Shown one piece after another: positions 9,432 through 18,930 of a stretch of DNA of 64,000 nucleotides (positions are counted from its first letter, which is position 1; the number at the start of each line of letters is the position of its first letter). Source of the stretch: Mannheimia pernigra. Its GTDB lineage: Bacteria > Pseudomonadota > Gammaproteobacteria > Enterobacterales > Pasteurellaceae. The DNA lies in the NCBI RefSeq assembly GCF_013377995.1, contig NZ_CP055305.1:1984001-2048000 (forward strand), written 5' to 3'. Both the position numbers and the translations under genes were made by a program. Under the pieces are notes generated by a model that worked only from the letters and a program-made list of their open reading frames with translations, was not told the DNA's origin and did no database searches.

Positions 9432-11180
9432 TTAGCTAAATTGTAAGCTGTGAAGCTGTTTATAAGCCCCACCTTTTGCCAACAATTCTGTATGATTACC
9501 ACGTTCAATAATATTTCCGTGATCGACGACTAAAATTTCATCGGCTTTTTCTATCGTCGATAAGCGGTGAGCAATAACCAAAACAGTGCGATCTTTTTGC
9601 AACACGTCAAGAGCCGATTGAATCGCCCTTTCTGATTCTGTATCTAAGGCAGAAGTTGCCTCATCAAGTACTAATACTGGTGAGTTTCGCAGCAAGGCAC
9701 GCGCAATCGCTAAACGTTGGCGTTGCCCGCCCGATAAGCTCGCGCCATTTTCACCAATCACAGTATCTAAACCATTATCCAGTTTTTCAATAAATTCCAT
9801 TGCGTGCGCGGCTTTTGCCGCTGCAATAATTTCATCTCGGCTATATTTATCTGTTGCTGCATACGCGATATTATTGGCAATCGTATCATTAAATAAATGA
9901 ACCTGCTGTGAAACCACAGAACATTGCTCACGTAAATTTTTCAATGTGTAATCTTGAATATTTATGCCATCAAGTAAAATCTCGCCTTCATCCACATCAT
10001 AAAAGCGAGTAAGTAAATTGGCAATCGTTGATTTGCCTGAACCAGAACGCCCAACTAATGCAACGGTTGTACCTTTAGGAATATCAAAAGAAATATTGTT
10101 TAATGCTTTATTCTCTTTGCCTAAATAACTAAAGCTTACATTTTTAAATTTAACATTCCCTTCAACTTTTTCCATATTAACCGTGCCATTATCTGCCTCA
10201 GTTTTTAAATCTAAAAATTCAAATAATGTTTGGCAAGCCGCCATACCACGTTGGAATTGCGAATTTACATTGGTTAATGATTTTAAAGGACGCAACATTG
10301 CCATCATAGAAGAAAAGACGACGGTAAATGAGCCCGCAGTTAAATTCTCACTCATTACTTCAGGAAAGGTAGCAACATAAAGTACGGCAGATAACGCAAA
10401 TGAAGCGATAAGTTGTACCACGCCATCAGAAATACCGTCAGCTGAAACCACTTTCATTCCTTTACGACGCATATCATTGCTAACACGGTCAAAGCGTTCT
10501 TTCTCTACTTTTTGCCCACCAAAGGAAAGAACTTCTTTATGCCCTTTTAGCATTTGCTCGGTAGTCACTGTCAGTTCGCCCATTGAGTGTTGAATATTAC
10601 GGCTTAATTTGCGGAAATATTTAGAAATAAAACCAATTAACAGACCAATAATCGGAGCCATAATAAAGAGCACGATAGAAAGCTGCCAGCTAGTGTAAAT
10701 CATCACAACAAACAAAGAGAGCAAATATGCACCTTCACGCACAATAGTCACTAACGAATGCGAAGCGGAACTTGCCACCATCTCCGTATCATAAGTAACA
10801 CGTGAAAGTAAACGCCCAGTTGGATTATTATCAAAATAACTCACAGGCATATACATTAAGTGCTGAAAAATATTGCGGCGTAATGTCATTACCACTTTGC
10901 CCGAAACCCACGCCAAGCAGTAACTAGCGATATAGTTAGTCACTCCTCTCACTAAAATAAATACAACGACAAGTGCTGCCATTAATTTAAGAAAATAATG
11001 GTTTGCTTGCCCAAACCCTTCATCTAAAAGTGGTTTAAGCAAATAAATGAGGCTTGAATCAACTAAGGCATTTAGTACTAAAGCGACTGCACCTGCAATC
11101 AACCCCGCTTTAAAAGGACTGATTGTTGGCCATAAACGTTTAAAGGTTTTAAACGTGGAAAGATCTTTTTCTGAATTCAC
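9432..11180 (-). CDS. msbA: Lipid A / phospholipid ABC flippase MsbA
   Basis: Half-transporter of 582 residues, the same length as E. coli MsbA, that flips core-lipid A across the inner membrane as a homodimer. Six membrane helices occupy about residues 25-310. The nucleotide-binding domain has Walker A VGRSGSGKST at about residue 378, the signature LSGGQRQRLAIARALL at about 484, Walker B VLVLDEATSALD and the switch histidine AHRLST. Family-specific sequence such as VTYDTEMVASSAS supports MsbA over other exporters. In many relatives lpxK follows msbA; here lolB follows after 53 bp and no lpxK is in the window. Confidence 0.95.
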   Translation of the reverse strand: MNSEKDLSTFKTFKRLWPTISPFKAGLIAGAVALVLNALVDSSLIYLLKPLLDEGFGQANHYFLKLMAALVVVFILVRGVTNYIASYCLAWVSGKVVMTLRRNIFQHLMYMPVSYFDNNPTGRLLSRVTYDTEMVASSASHSLVTIVREGAYLLSLFVVMIYTSWQLSIVLFIMAPIIGLLIGFISKYFRKLSRNIQHSMGELTVTTEQMLKGHKEVLSFGGQKVEKERFDRVSNDMRRKGMKVVSADGISDGVVQLIASFALSAVLYVATFPEVMSENLTAGSFTVVFSSMMAMLRPLKSLTNVNSQFQRGMAACQTLFEFLDLKTEADNGTVNMEKVEGNVKFKNVSFSYLGKENKALNNISFDIPKGTTVALVGRSGSGKSTIANLLTRFYDVDEGEILLDGINIQDYTLKNLREQCSVVSQQVHLFNDTIANNIAYAATDKYSRDEIIAAAKAAHAMEFIEKLDNGLDTVIGENGASLSGGQRQRLAIARALLRNSPVLVLDEATSALDTESERAIQSALDVLQKDRTVLVIAHRLSTIEKADEILVVDHGNIIERGNHTELLAKGGAYKQLHSLQFS

Positions 11181-11300
11181 TTTTTACATCACTCTTGCTT
11201 ATTGAAAAATCGGGCTATTGTACCTTGATTTCAAAGGCTAACCAAATCGGTTTTATTTTTGTTTGATTTTTAATCAGAAATAACACCTTTCTCAGTTTAA

Positions 11301-11358
11301 ACAAGCGGTGATCTTTGGTGAATATTTTGCAAAATTTAATCAAAATATGACCGCTTGT
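11301..11358 (-). terminator. Facing uptake-signal hairpin after yoaA
   Basis: ACAAGCGGT at 11301-11309 faces ACCGCTTGT at 11350-11358, and TGATTAAATTTTGC/GCAAAATTTAATCA-like AT pairing can extend the stem. It lies 11 bp downstream of the yoaA stop. Such pairs commonly act as terminators in naturally competent Pasteurellaceae, but the U-run is weak here. Confidence 0.6.
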
Positions 11359-11369
11359 CTATTTTGGTA

Positions 11370-13292
11370 TTACGCTTTTAAAAATTGAATAACCGAACCT
11401 AGATCTCTCGTTCGTTTAGAGGGGGGTAAACTTTTCAAGAAGGTTTGTCCATAATTACGCATAACCAAACGCGAATCGCAGATAATCACCACACCTCGAT
11501 CCGTGACATCTCGAATTAAACGCCCAACACCTTGTTTTAGTGTGATCACCGCCTCAGGAATTTGAATATCATTAAACGGGTCTCCGCCTTGCAATTTGCA
11601 ATCCTCCATTCGTGCCTTGAGTAGTGGTTCATCTGGTGAAGTGAAAGGCAATTTATCAATAATCACCAGGGAAAGTGCATCGCCTCGTACATCAATACCT
11701 TCCCAAAAACTTTGGGTAGCAACCAGTACGGCGTTATCTTCTTTGACAAATTTCTCTAATAGACGCCCTTTACTTGTCTCGCCTTGTAATAATACGTTGA
11801 GCGAACTCTGTTCTCGTAAGAAATCCGCTAGGCCTCGCATCATATAATAAGAGGTACAGAGCAAGAAACAACGCCCTTTGTTCGCCTCAATAACGGGTTT
11901 TAATAGTTGTCCTAGTGCCGTTAAAGTATGAGCCTTATTGGTATCGGGTAAATAACGAGGTACGCACAGTAACGATTGATTTTGATAATCGAAGGGGCTT
12001 TGCAAAACCAGTTGTTCGGCATTTTCAATACCTAATCGTTGGCAGAAATGCTCAAACGAACCACCAACCTCCAGGGTTGCGGAGGTAAACACCCAACCAA
12101 TTTGCTGATTTTTTAGCTGTTCGCCAAACTTATCTGCCACCATAAGTGGCGTGATGTGTAAGCCAAAAGAGCGACCGTTTGCTTCGTACCAATAGCAATA
12201 TCCTGTCACCGTAGTATCCATTAATTTTTTAAGCTGTACTTTCACTTCCGCTAAGCGTTCAAAAATTTTATCTAAAGTGTCAGATCGACCTAATGATTTT
12301 TTTACTACCTCACTTAAAAAGTCAATGTTTTCAGATACTTTTACTAAGCCATCCACCACTTTTTTATCTCGAAACAGATCCCGTAAATTCCCTCTAATCT
12401 GCCCTTCTCCCCCCATTAATAAGCGAAAATCTTGCACCACTTTCATAAGATGATCGGAGGCTTTACCTAATTGTGCCACATCTTTTAATTCTGTACGGTA
12501 AACGATGTTGGTATCTTTGCAAAGATCAAATAATTGGCGAGAAGAGAGGGATTGCCCAAAGTATTGGCTAGCAATATCTGGAAGTTGATGAGCTTCATCA
12601 AAAATCACCAATTCAGCTTCTGGGATCAACTCGCCAAACCCCGTTTCTTTTACCGCCATATCTGCACAAAATAGATGATGATTTACCACAACCACATCAG
12701 CTTCCATCGCCTTACGGCGAGCCTGTACCACATAGCAATCCTTAAAATGGGGGCAATCAGAGCCTAAGCAGCTCTCTGTTGTGCTCACTAATTGCGGTAA
12801 AATCGGGCTGTCTTCCGCAATCGTAATACATTCACTTAAATCACCTGTTTTACTTGAATTTTGCCATTTGCTGATTTTTTTCAAATCTGATAATACGGAT
12901 TTATCGCCGAGCACTCCCATTGCCGTCACTTGCTCTAATCTCTCTAAACAGAGATAATTCGCTCTGCCTTTTAGTAACGCTATTTTACCTTTATATTTGA
13001 GGGCTTTTTGAATGGTAGGGAGATCACGATTAAAGAGTTGATCTTGTAGGTTTTTAGAACCTGTGGAAATAATCGTTTTTTTACCTGAAAGCAATGCTGG
13101 CACTAAATAGGCAAATGTTTTGCCTGTTCCTGTGCCAGCCTCAACAACCACGGGTGTTGCAAATTTTACGGATTTTCCGACCGCTTGTGCCATCGCAAGC
13201 TGGGCTTTTCGTGGGCGAAAGCCATTAATATTTTGGCTCAATAGACCATCATCGCTAAATGCGTGAAGAATTTTATCGTCGTATTTTGTCAT
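11370..13292 (-). CDS. yoaA: DinG-family ATP-dependent DNA helicase, YoaA type
   Basis: A 640-residue superfamily 2, XPD-like 5'-3' helicase thought to help replication past damage. Walker A EAGTGTGKTFAYLVPALL is at about residue 50 and the DEAH box VIFDEAHQLPD at about 226. Between them are the iron-sulfur cluster cysteines: one in NYLCLERLEQ (about 112) and three in ESCLGSDCPHFKDC (about 173-186). The C-terminal motif VGRLIRDVTDRGVVIICDSR is motif VI. Length and sequence match YoaA better than the larger DinG. It begins 3 bp after the stop of an ABC transporter ATPase gene and appears to be cotranscribed with it, an association with no obvious functional logic. Confidence 0.93.
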   Translation of the reverse strand: MTKYDDKILHAFSDDGLLSQNINGFRPRKAQLAMAQAVGKSVKFATPVVVEAGTGTGKTFAYLVPALLSGKKTIISTGSKNLQDQLFNRDLPTIQKALKYKGKIALLKGRANYLCLERLEQVTAMGVLGDKSVLSDLKKISKWQNSSKTGDLSECITIAEDSPILPQLVSTTESCLGSDCPHFKDCYVVQARRKAMEADVVVVNHHLFCADMAVKETGFGELIPEAELVIFDEAHQLPDIASQYFGQSLSSRQLFDLCKDTNIVYRTELKDVAQLGKASDHLMKVVQDFRLLMGGEGQIRGNLRDLFRDKKVVDGLVKVSENIDFLSEVVKKSLGRSDTLDKIFERLAEVKVQLKKLMDTTVTGYCYWYEANGRSFGLHITPLMVADKFGEQLKNQQIGWVFTSATLEVGGSFEHFCQRLGIENAEQLVLQSPFDYQNQSLLCVPRYLPDTNKAHTLTALGQLLKPVIEANKGRCFLLCTSYYMMRGLADFLREQSSLNVLLQGETSKGRLLEKFVKEDNAVLVATQSFWEGIDVRGDALSLVIIDKLPFTSPDEPLLKARMEDCKLQGGDPFNDIQIPEAVITLKQGVGRLIRDVTDRGVVIICDSRLVMRNYGQTFLKSLPPSKRTRDLGSVIQFLKA

Positions 13293-13295
13293 AAA

Positions 13296-14093
13296 TTAAT
13301 CGCCCAACAACAAGCCGTCATCACTTAACTGTTCACGGCGGTTTTGTTGGAAAAGTTGTAGTAAATCTGGCACATCCATTTTTTGTCGCTGCTCGCCAAA
13401 CACATCAAACGCGACTTGTCCTTGGTGTAACATCACAGTACGGTCGCCGTAATCTAGGGCTTGTCGCATTGAATGAGTCACCATTAGGGTAGTGAGTTTT
13501 TGTTCTCGCACGATTTTGTTGGTTAGCTCCAGCACAAAATCCGTGGTTTTAGGATCAAGAGCAGCAGTGTGTTCATCTAGTAATAGAATATTAGATGGCT
13601 TCAGCGATGCCATCAAAAGACTCACCGCTTGGCGTTGTCCGCCTGATAATCGCCCCATTTGGTCGGTTAATCGGTTTTCTAAGCCCAATCCTAAAAGTGA
13701 CAGTTTTTCTTTAAAAAGCGCTCGCATTTGGCGTTTGATCGCAAAGCTTAAACTTCGCTTTCCACCACGTTGATAAGCGAGTGCCATATTTTCTTCAATG
13801 GTCAAACTTTCACACGTGCCCGCCATAGGGTCTTGGAATACTCGAGCGACTTGATTCGCTCTTTGCCACGTTGTTGTATTATTAACTTTATGACCTTGAA
13901 TAATAATCTCGCCACTATCTACTTGGCAATCGCCACTAATTGCATTTAGCATAGTGGATTTGCCTGCTCCGTTACTGCCAATCACAGAAACAAATTCACC
14001 TTGTTCTACTTTAAGAGATAACCCTCGCAATACAGGATTTTCAATTGCGGTGCCTTTATTGAAGGTAATGAATAAGTTATTTAATTCAATCAT
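13296..14093 (-). CDS. ABC transporter ATP-binding protein (COG1101 type)
   Basis: A 265-residue ATPase subunit. Motifs: Walker A GSNGAGKSTMLNAISG at about residue 38, signature LSGGQRQAVSLLMA, Walker B ILLLDEHTAALDPKT and switch histidine VTHSM. It follows its permease by a single base, and the two clearly form one transporter. The family usually works with a periplasmic binding protein of the TrpX type (COG2984), which in characterised Gram-positive examples carries tryptophan or tyrosine. No such gene is adjacent here, so the substrate is not assignable. Confidence 0.85.
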   Translation of the reverse strand: MIELNNLFITFNKGTAIENPVLRGLSLKVEQGEFVSVIGSNGAGKSTMLNAISGDCQVDSGEIIIQGHKVNNTTTWQRANQVARVFQDPMAGTCESLTIEENMALAYQRGGKRSLSFAIKRQMRALFKEKLSLLGLGLENRLTDQMGRLSGGQRQAVSLLMASLKPSNILLLDEHTAALDPKTTDFVLELTNKIVREQKLTTLMVTHSMRQALDYGDRTVMLHQGQVAFDVFGEQRQKMDVPDLLQLFQQNRREQLSDDGLLLGD

Positions 14094-14094
14094 C

Positions 14095-15027
14095 TTAACC
14101 TCTCTTACCCAACAATTTCTGTTTGATTTTTGGTAATGCTAATACGATAACCACTAATAATGCTGTAATTAAATTCAGATCTTGCGGACCAAAACCAATA
14201 CTATTGAGCGTCTCGTTATTTAATGCCAGAGCGATAAAGAAACGATATAAAATTGAGCCGATAATAACCGCAAAGGTGAGCCAAATAATACGTTTAACTG
14301 AAAAAATCGCTTCGCCAATAATCACCGCGGCTAACCCTATCACGATAGTGCCTACACCAATAGAAATATCTACCCCGCCATTACTTTGTACATATAATGC
14401 CCCACCTAACGCAATTAAAGCATTAGAAATTGCCATACCTAAAATCGTCATTTTATTAATCGCAATGCCTTGCGCCTTTGCCATACGGCTATTTGTGCCT
14501 GTTGCTCGAATGGCTAAGCCTATTTCGGTAGCAAAAAAGAGGTCAAATAGGCATTTCACGATAACAACAACAAGTAATGCCATCACGAGCCGAACTAAGG
14601 CTAATTGCAGATCGCTTTCAATAGTCATCACATCATAAATTGTGGTTTCGCCGAGAATCGCAATGTTGGGCATTCCCATAATGCGTAAATTAATCGAATA
14701 AAGGGCAATCATCATCAAGATACTGGCAAGCAGTTTCTCAATTTTAAAACCGATATGCAGACAGGCTGTAACAATGCCCGCAGCAGCACCCGCTAATGTG
14801 CCGTAAAGCGTTGCCAACCAAGGATCAACTTGATTTAAAATGCTAATGACACACACCGCACCACCTAGTGGAAAACTGCCATCTGCTGTTAAATCAGGAA
14901 AATCCAGAATTTTATAAGAAATGAATACGCCAAGTGCAACAAGGGCATAAATCAAGCCTAACTCTAAGGCACCAATCCAGGTGATATTACTTAAAAAGAA
15001 ACTTAAAAAATGAATAATCGCGTCCAT
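14095..15027 (-). CDS. ABC transporter permease (COG4120 type)
   Basis: A 310-residue membrane protein with about eight hydrophobic helices, related to branched-chain-amino-acid-type permeases. Diagnostic stretches are ALGVFISYKILDFPDLTADG near the N-terminus and AIRATGTNSRMAKAQGI in the cytoplasmic loop that contacts the ATPase. It is the first gene of a permease-ATPase-yoaA run. The 207 bp upstream contain only AT-rich DNA and a terminator hairpin for uvrA, with no binding-protein gene or remnant that I can see. The substrate is unknown; tryptophan/tyrosine-like import is a family-level guess. Confidence 0.85.
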   Translation of the reverse strand: MDAIIHFLSFFLSNITWIGALELGLIYALVALGVFISYKILDFPDLTADGSFPLGGAVCVISILNQVDPWLATLYGTLAGAAAGIVTACLHIGFKIEKLLASILMMIALYSINLRIMGMPNIAILGETTIYDVMTIESDLQLALVRLVMALLVVVIVKCLFDLFFATEIGLAIRATGTNSRMAKAQGIAINKMTILGMAISNALIALGGALYVQSNGGVDISIGVGTIVIGLAAVIIGEAIFSVKRIIWLTFAVIIGSILYRFFIALALNNETLNSIGFGPQDLNLITALLVVIVLALPKIKQKLLGKRG

Positions 15028-15162
15028 TGGTCATTTTATTATGGTTAATTGATTGAGAAATGCACTACTATAATAGTACAAATTTGGAAGGCATTTTACG
15101 CTATTTTTAAGAAAAAATCAGCTACTTATTTGTCTTGCAAAGGCTAAAGAAAAAGCTAAAAC

Positions 15163-15226
15163 ACAAGCGGTCATATTTCCTTTGCATTTTGCAATCGCAA
15201 AAAAGAGTAAAAATATGACCGCTTGT
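15163..15226 (-). terminator. Uptake-signal terminator of uvrA
   Basis: A perfect 16-bp inverted repeat has arms ACAAGCGGTCATATTT (15163-15178) and AAATATGACCGCTTGT (15211-15226), separated by a 32-base loop. It lies 8 bp after the uvrA stop codon. Both arms are extended uptake signals. Confidence 0.8.
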
Positions 15227-15234
15227 ATGCAATA

Positions 15235-18063
15235 TTAGCCTTTAGCCAATATCTCTTTTAAAAACCTTGCTGTATGAGAGCGTTTATCTTTAGCAACCTG
15301 TTCAGGTGTGCCCGTTGCGATAATCTCGCCACCGCCACTACCGCCTTCAGGGCCGAGATCTACAATCCAGTCTGCGGTTTTTATTACATCTAAATTATGC
15401 TCAATCACAACAATCGTATTGCCTTGATCACGCAAGCGATGTAATACACCGAGTAACTGTTTAATATCTGCAAAATGCAAACCTGTGGTTGGCTCATCTA
15501 AAATATAGAGGGTTTTGCCGGTGTCTCGTTTAGACAACTCAGTGGCTAGCTTGACACGCTGAGCCTCTCCTCCTGAAAGTGTGGTAGAAGATTGCCCTAA
15601 GCGGATATAAGATAATCCTACATCTATCAAGGTTTGTAACTTACGAGCAATCATCGGCACTGGAGCAAAAAACTCTCTCGCCTCTTCCACTGTCATTTCT
15701 AACACTTGATGAATGGTTTTACCTTTATAACGGATTTCAAGTGTTTCACGGTTATAACGCTTACCTTTACAATGATCGCAAGGTACATAAACATCGGGTA
15801 AAAAGTGCATTTCTACCTTAATAACACCATCTCCTTGACAAGCTTCACACCGCCCACCACGCACATTGAAACTAAAACGCCCTACGTTATAGCCTCTTGC
15901 TCGAGCCTCTTGCGTGCCTGCAAATAACTCTCGAATTGGCGTAAATAGCCCTGTGTAAGTGGCAGGATTTGAGCGTGGCGTTCGCCCGATCGGGCTTTGA
16001 TCGATATCTATCACTTTATCAAAATGGGCTAAGCCATCAATAGCTTCATAAGGGGCAACATCGCTATTTTCTGCACGATTTAACGCATTCTGAGCCAAAG
16101 GGAAAAGTGTATCATTAATCAATGTTGACTTGCCTGAACCTGAAACACCTGTAATACAAGTAAATAAACCCACTGGAATTTCTAACTTCACTTTTTTCAA
16201 ATTATTACCGCTTGCACCTGAGAGGGTTAATACTTTGGCAGGGTCATAAGCCACTCGCTTAGCAGGAATTTCAATTTTTTGCTTACCCAAAAGGAATTGC
16301 CCAGTAATAGATTCTTCAATCTGCATAATTTCTGACGCGCTTCCCTGTGCAATAACTTGTCCACCATGTACACCAGCCCCAGGTCCAATATCAATAATAT
16401 GATCTGCTGCCCTAATCGCATCTTCATCGTGCTCAACGACAATCACCGTATTACCTAAATTACGCAAATGAATCAGCGTATTAAGTAAACGCTCATTATC
16501 ACGCTGATGTAAGCCAATTGAAGGCTCATCTAACACATACATCACACCCACTAAGCCAGCACCAATTTGGCTCGCTAGGCGAATACGCTGAGCCTCTCCT
16601 CCAGACAAGGTTTCAGCTGAACGCGAAAGCGAAAGATAATTCAAGCCAACATTAACCAAAAACTGCAAACGCTCACGAATTTCTTTTAAGATCTTTTCTG
16701 CAATTTTCTCTCTTTGCCCTGATAACTTAATCTCTTCAAAGAACGCCAGTGCTTCGCCAATACTTTTTTCTGATACCATCGGTAAATTTGTTTTATCTAA
16801 GAAAACATACCGAGCCTCACGACGCAAGCGAGAACCTTGACAACCAATGCAAGGGCGAGTGTTGATATATTTCGCTAATTCATCTCTTACTGAATTGGAT
16901 TCCGTTTCTTTATAGCGACGAGCCATATTATTCAGAACGCCCTCAAAAGCGTGTTTACGCTTAACTTTATCGCCCCTATCATTTACATAAACAAACTCAA
17001 TCTCTTCTTTTGTGCCATTTAAAATAATATTTTGATATTTTTTAGGCAACTGCCCAAATGACGTTTCCAGATCAAAACCGTAATGCTCCGCCACTGCTTT
17101 TAGTAGCCCAAAGTAATAAAAACTACGACGATCCCAGCCTTTAATTGCCCCTGAGGCTAATGAGACATCAGCATTCTGAACAACTTTATTTTCATCAAAA
17201 AACTGCTCTACTCCGAGCCCATCACAACTCGGGCAAGCCCCAGCAGGGTTATTAAATGAAAATAAACGAGGCTCTAATTCTTGTAATGAATAGCCACAAT
17301 GTGGGCAAGCAAAACTCGATGAAAATACCATTTCTTCTGCCTGAGGATCGTCCATGTCCGCAATAACTGCCGTTGAGCCAGATAAATCTAATGCCGTTTC
17401 AAAAGATTCCGCTAAACGTGTTGCAAGATCAGACCTTACTTTAAAACGATCTACCACAACCTCAATCGTATGTTTTTTCTGAAGTTCTAATGTTGGAGGA
17501 TCTGATAAATCGCAAATTTCACCGTCAATTCTGGCACGTAAATAACCGCTAGCGGTCAAATTTTCTAATAATTTTACGTGTTCGCCTTTTCGATCTTTTA
17601 CAACTGGAGCAAGTAGCATTAGGCGTTTACCTTCTGGCTCTTCCAATACTCTATCCACCATTTGTGAAATCGTTTGAGCCGCTAACGGAACATCATGATC
17701 AGGGCAACGTGGTTCCCCCACCCTTGCAAATAGTAAACGCAGATAGTCGTGAATTTCCGTCACCGTTCCCACCGTAGAACGAGGGTTATGTGAAGTTGAT
17801 TTTTGCTCAATTGAAATCGCAGGTGAAAGCCCTTCAATGTGATCAACATCGGGCTTTTCCATTAAAGAGAGGAATTGACGAGCGTAAGCAGAAAGCGATT
17901 CCACATAACGGCGTTGCCCTTCAGCATAAAGTGTATCAAAAGCCAAAGAGGATTTTCCTGAACCAGAAAGCCCAGTAATCACAATAAATTTATCTCTAGG
18001 TAAAGTTAAATTAATGTTTTTTAAGTTATGCGTTCTCGCTCCACGAATATCTATATATTGCAT
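15235..18063 (-). CDS. uvrA: Excinuclease ABC subunit A
   Basis: Damage-recognition ATPase of nucleotide excision repair, 942 residues from the ATG at 18063 (E. coli 940). Two ABC modules are present. The first has Walker A GLSGSGKSSLAFDTLY near residue 30 and signature LSGGEAQRIRLASQIG. The second has Walker A GVSGSGKSTLINDTLF and LSGGEAQRVKLATELS. Zinc fingers CPHCGYSLQELEPRLFSFNN...CPSCDG and CEACQGDG...CDHCKGKR are intact. The frame stays open for 30 codons upstream, but the family start MQYIDIRGARTHNLKNINL fixes the start. It is divergent from ssb, with a LexA-type box between them. Confidence 0.98.
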   Translation of the reverse strand: MQYIDIRGARTHNLKNINLTLPRDKFIVITGLSGSGKSSLAFDTLYAEGQRRYVESLSAYARQFLSLMEKPDVDHIEGLSPAISIEQKSTSHNPRSTVGTVTEIHDYLRLLFARVGEPRCPDHDVPLAAQTISQMVDRVLEEPEGKRLMLLAPVVKDRKGEHVKLLENLTASGYLRARIDGEICDLSDPPTLELQKKHTIEVVVDRFKVRSDLATRLAESFETALDLSGSTAVIADMDDPQAEEMVFSSSFACPHCGYSLQELEPRLFSFNNPAGACPSCDGLGVEQFFDENKVVQNADVSLASGAIKGWDRRSFYYFGLLKAVAEHYGFDLETSFGQLPKKYQNIILNGTKEEIEFVYVNDRGDKVKRKHAFEGVLNNMARRYKETESNSVRDELAKYINTRPCIGCQGSRLRREARYVFLDKTNLPMVSEKSIGEALAFFEEIKLSGQREKIAEKILKEIRERLQFLVNVGLNYLSLSRSAETLSGGEAQRIRLASQIGAGLVGVMYVLDEPSIGLHQRDNERLLNTLIHLRNLGNTVIVVEHDEDAIRAADHIIDIGPGAGVHGGQVIAQGSASEIMQIEESITGQFLLGKQKIEIPAKRVAYDPAKVLTLSGASGNNLKKVKLEIPVGLFTCITGVSGSGKSTLINDTLFPLAQNALNRAENSDVAPYEAIDGLAHFDKVIDIDQSPIGRTPRSNPATYTGLFTPIRELFAGTQEARARGYNVGRFSFNVRGGRCEACQGDGVIKVEMHFLPDVYVPCDHCKGKRYNRETLEIRYKGKTIHQVLEMTVEEAREFFAPVPMIARKLQTLIDVGLSYIRLGQSSTTLSGGEAQRVKLATELSKRDTGKTLYILDEPTTGLHFADIKQLLGVLHRLRDQGNTIVVIEHNLDVIKTADWIVDLGPEGGSGGGEIIATGTPEQVAKDKRSHTARFLKEILAKG

Positions 18064-18122
18064 CTTTTTTCTATCCACTGCTATTTCTAAATTTTCGAGC
18101 ATTATCGCATATTTTAATAAAA

Positions 18123-18138
18123 CTGTACAAAATATCAG
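18123..18138. promoter_or_regulatory. LexA (SOS) box between uvrA and ssb
   Basis: CTGTACAAAATATCAG matches the LexA core CTG-N10-CAG, with the AT-rich centre typical of SOS boxes. It lies in the 156-bp divergent promoter region, where uvrA and ssb share an SOS operator in E. coli. Damage induction of uvrA, and perhaps ssb, is therefore likely. Confidence 0.75.
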
Positions 18139-18219
18139 TTTTTCTGTGTTCAATACGTTAATTTTCAGTTAGAATATTCCACAATTTTGTATAAAGACAC
18201 AGTAAAAGAAAGAGGTTTT

Positions 18220-18741
18220 ATGGCTGGTATCAATAAAGTAATTATCGTAGGTAATTTAGGTAACGACCCAGAAATGCGTACAATGCCAAATGGCGAAGCG
18301 GTAGCAAATATTAGTGTAGCTACATCTGAAAGCTGGACGGATAAAAATACAGGCGAACGTCGAGAGGTTACTGAATGGCATCGTATTGTATTTTATCGTC
18401 GCCAAGCAGAAGTATGTGGGCAATATCTACGTAAAGGTTCACAAGTTTATGTGGAAGGTCGTTTAAAAACCCGTAAATGGCAAGACCAAAACGGACAAGA
18501 TCGTTACACCACTGAAATTCAAGGTGATGTGTTACAAATGCTCGGTAGCCGCCAAGGTAATGATATGAACAACCAACCACAAAGCGGTTGGGGTAATTCA
18601 GCACCTGCAGGAAATAGTTATAATCAAGGTAATAGCAATTATAGCTATAGCCAAACTTCAAACTCAGCACAACCACAATCTAAACCTGCTCCACAAGCTG
18701 AACCTGCAATGAACAATTTTGATGATGATATTCCGTTCTGA
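18220..18741 (+). CDS. ssb: Single-stranded DNA-binding protein
   Basis: A 173-residue SSB that coats single-stranded DNA in replication, repair and competence. The N-terminal OB fold (about residues 1-110) includes GINKVIIVGNLGNDPEMRTM, TEWHRIVFYRRQAEV and EGRLKTRKWQDQNGQDRYTTE. A Gly/Asn/Gln/Ser-rich tail follows, ending in the acidic tip NNFDDDIPF that recruits partner proteins. I chose the ATG at 18220 because AGAGG lies just upstream; a TTG at 18187 would add 11 unrelated residues. It is divergent from uvrA and followed by a strong terminator. Confidence 0.97.
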   Translation: MAGINKVIIVGNLGNDPEMRTMPNGEAVANISVATSESWTDKNTGERREVTEWHRIVFYRRQAEVCGQYLRKGSQVYVEGRLKTRKWQDQNGQDRYTTEIQGDVLQMLGSRQGNDMNNQPQSGWGNSAPAGNSYNQGNSNYSYSQTSNSAQPQSKPAPQAEPAMNNFDDDIPF

Positions 18742-18760
18742 GATACGTATATATCTAAAC

Positions 18761-18845
18761 TGTCAAAATAAATCATAGAGTATCTAGGTAGAGCCTTGTA
18801 AAACAAGGCTCTACTTTTTTTACATTTATTTTGACAAGATACTCT
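18761..18845 (+). terminator. Terminator of ssb embedded in interlaced inverted repeats
   Basis: The central hairpin, TAGAGCCTTGT/ACAAGGCTCTA (18789-18799 and 18803-18813) followed by seven T, is a strong terminator for ssb. Around it are two more exact inverted pairs. TGTCAAAATAAAT (18761-18773) pairs with 18824-18836, and AGAGTATCT (18777-18785) pairs with 18837-18845. The arm order is A-B-C-C'-A'-B', so A and B pairings interlace. Confidence 0.85.
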
Positions 18846-18930
18846 CTATTCTATTAAGTGATTAAGAATAGAACTCAGTTCTATAATCTACTCAAATCAA
18901 AGAGTAAATTTCAATAGTCATATAAAAAAC
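18846..18930. other. Non-coding stretch with further small inverted repeats
   Basis: No gene is seen between the ssb terminator and the gntP terminator. The stretch contains CTATTCT...AGAATAG, AGAACTcAGTTCT and TACTC...GAGTA inverted repeats. Its nature is unknown; it could be a small mobile-element remnant or an RNA. Confidence 0.35.

Noticed and set aside
14123..14638. 171-codon plus-strand open frame opposite the ABC permease gene
   Set aside because: It is a shadow of the hydrophobic permease reading frame. Its composition is low-complexity, and it has no ribosome site or family match.
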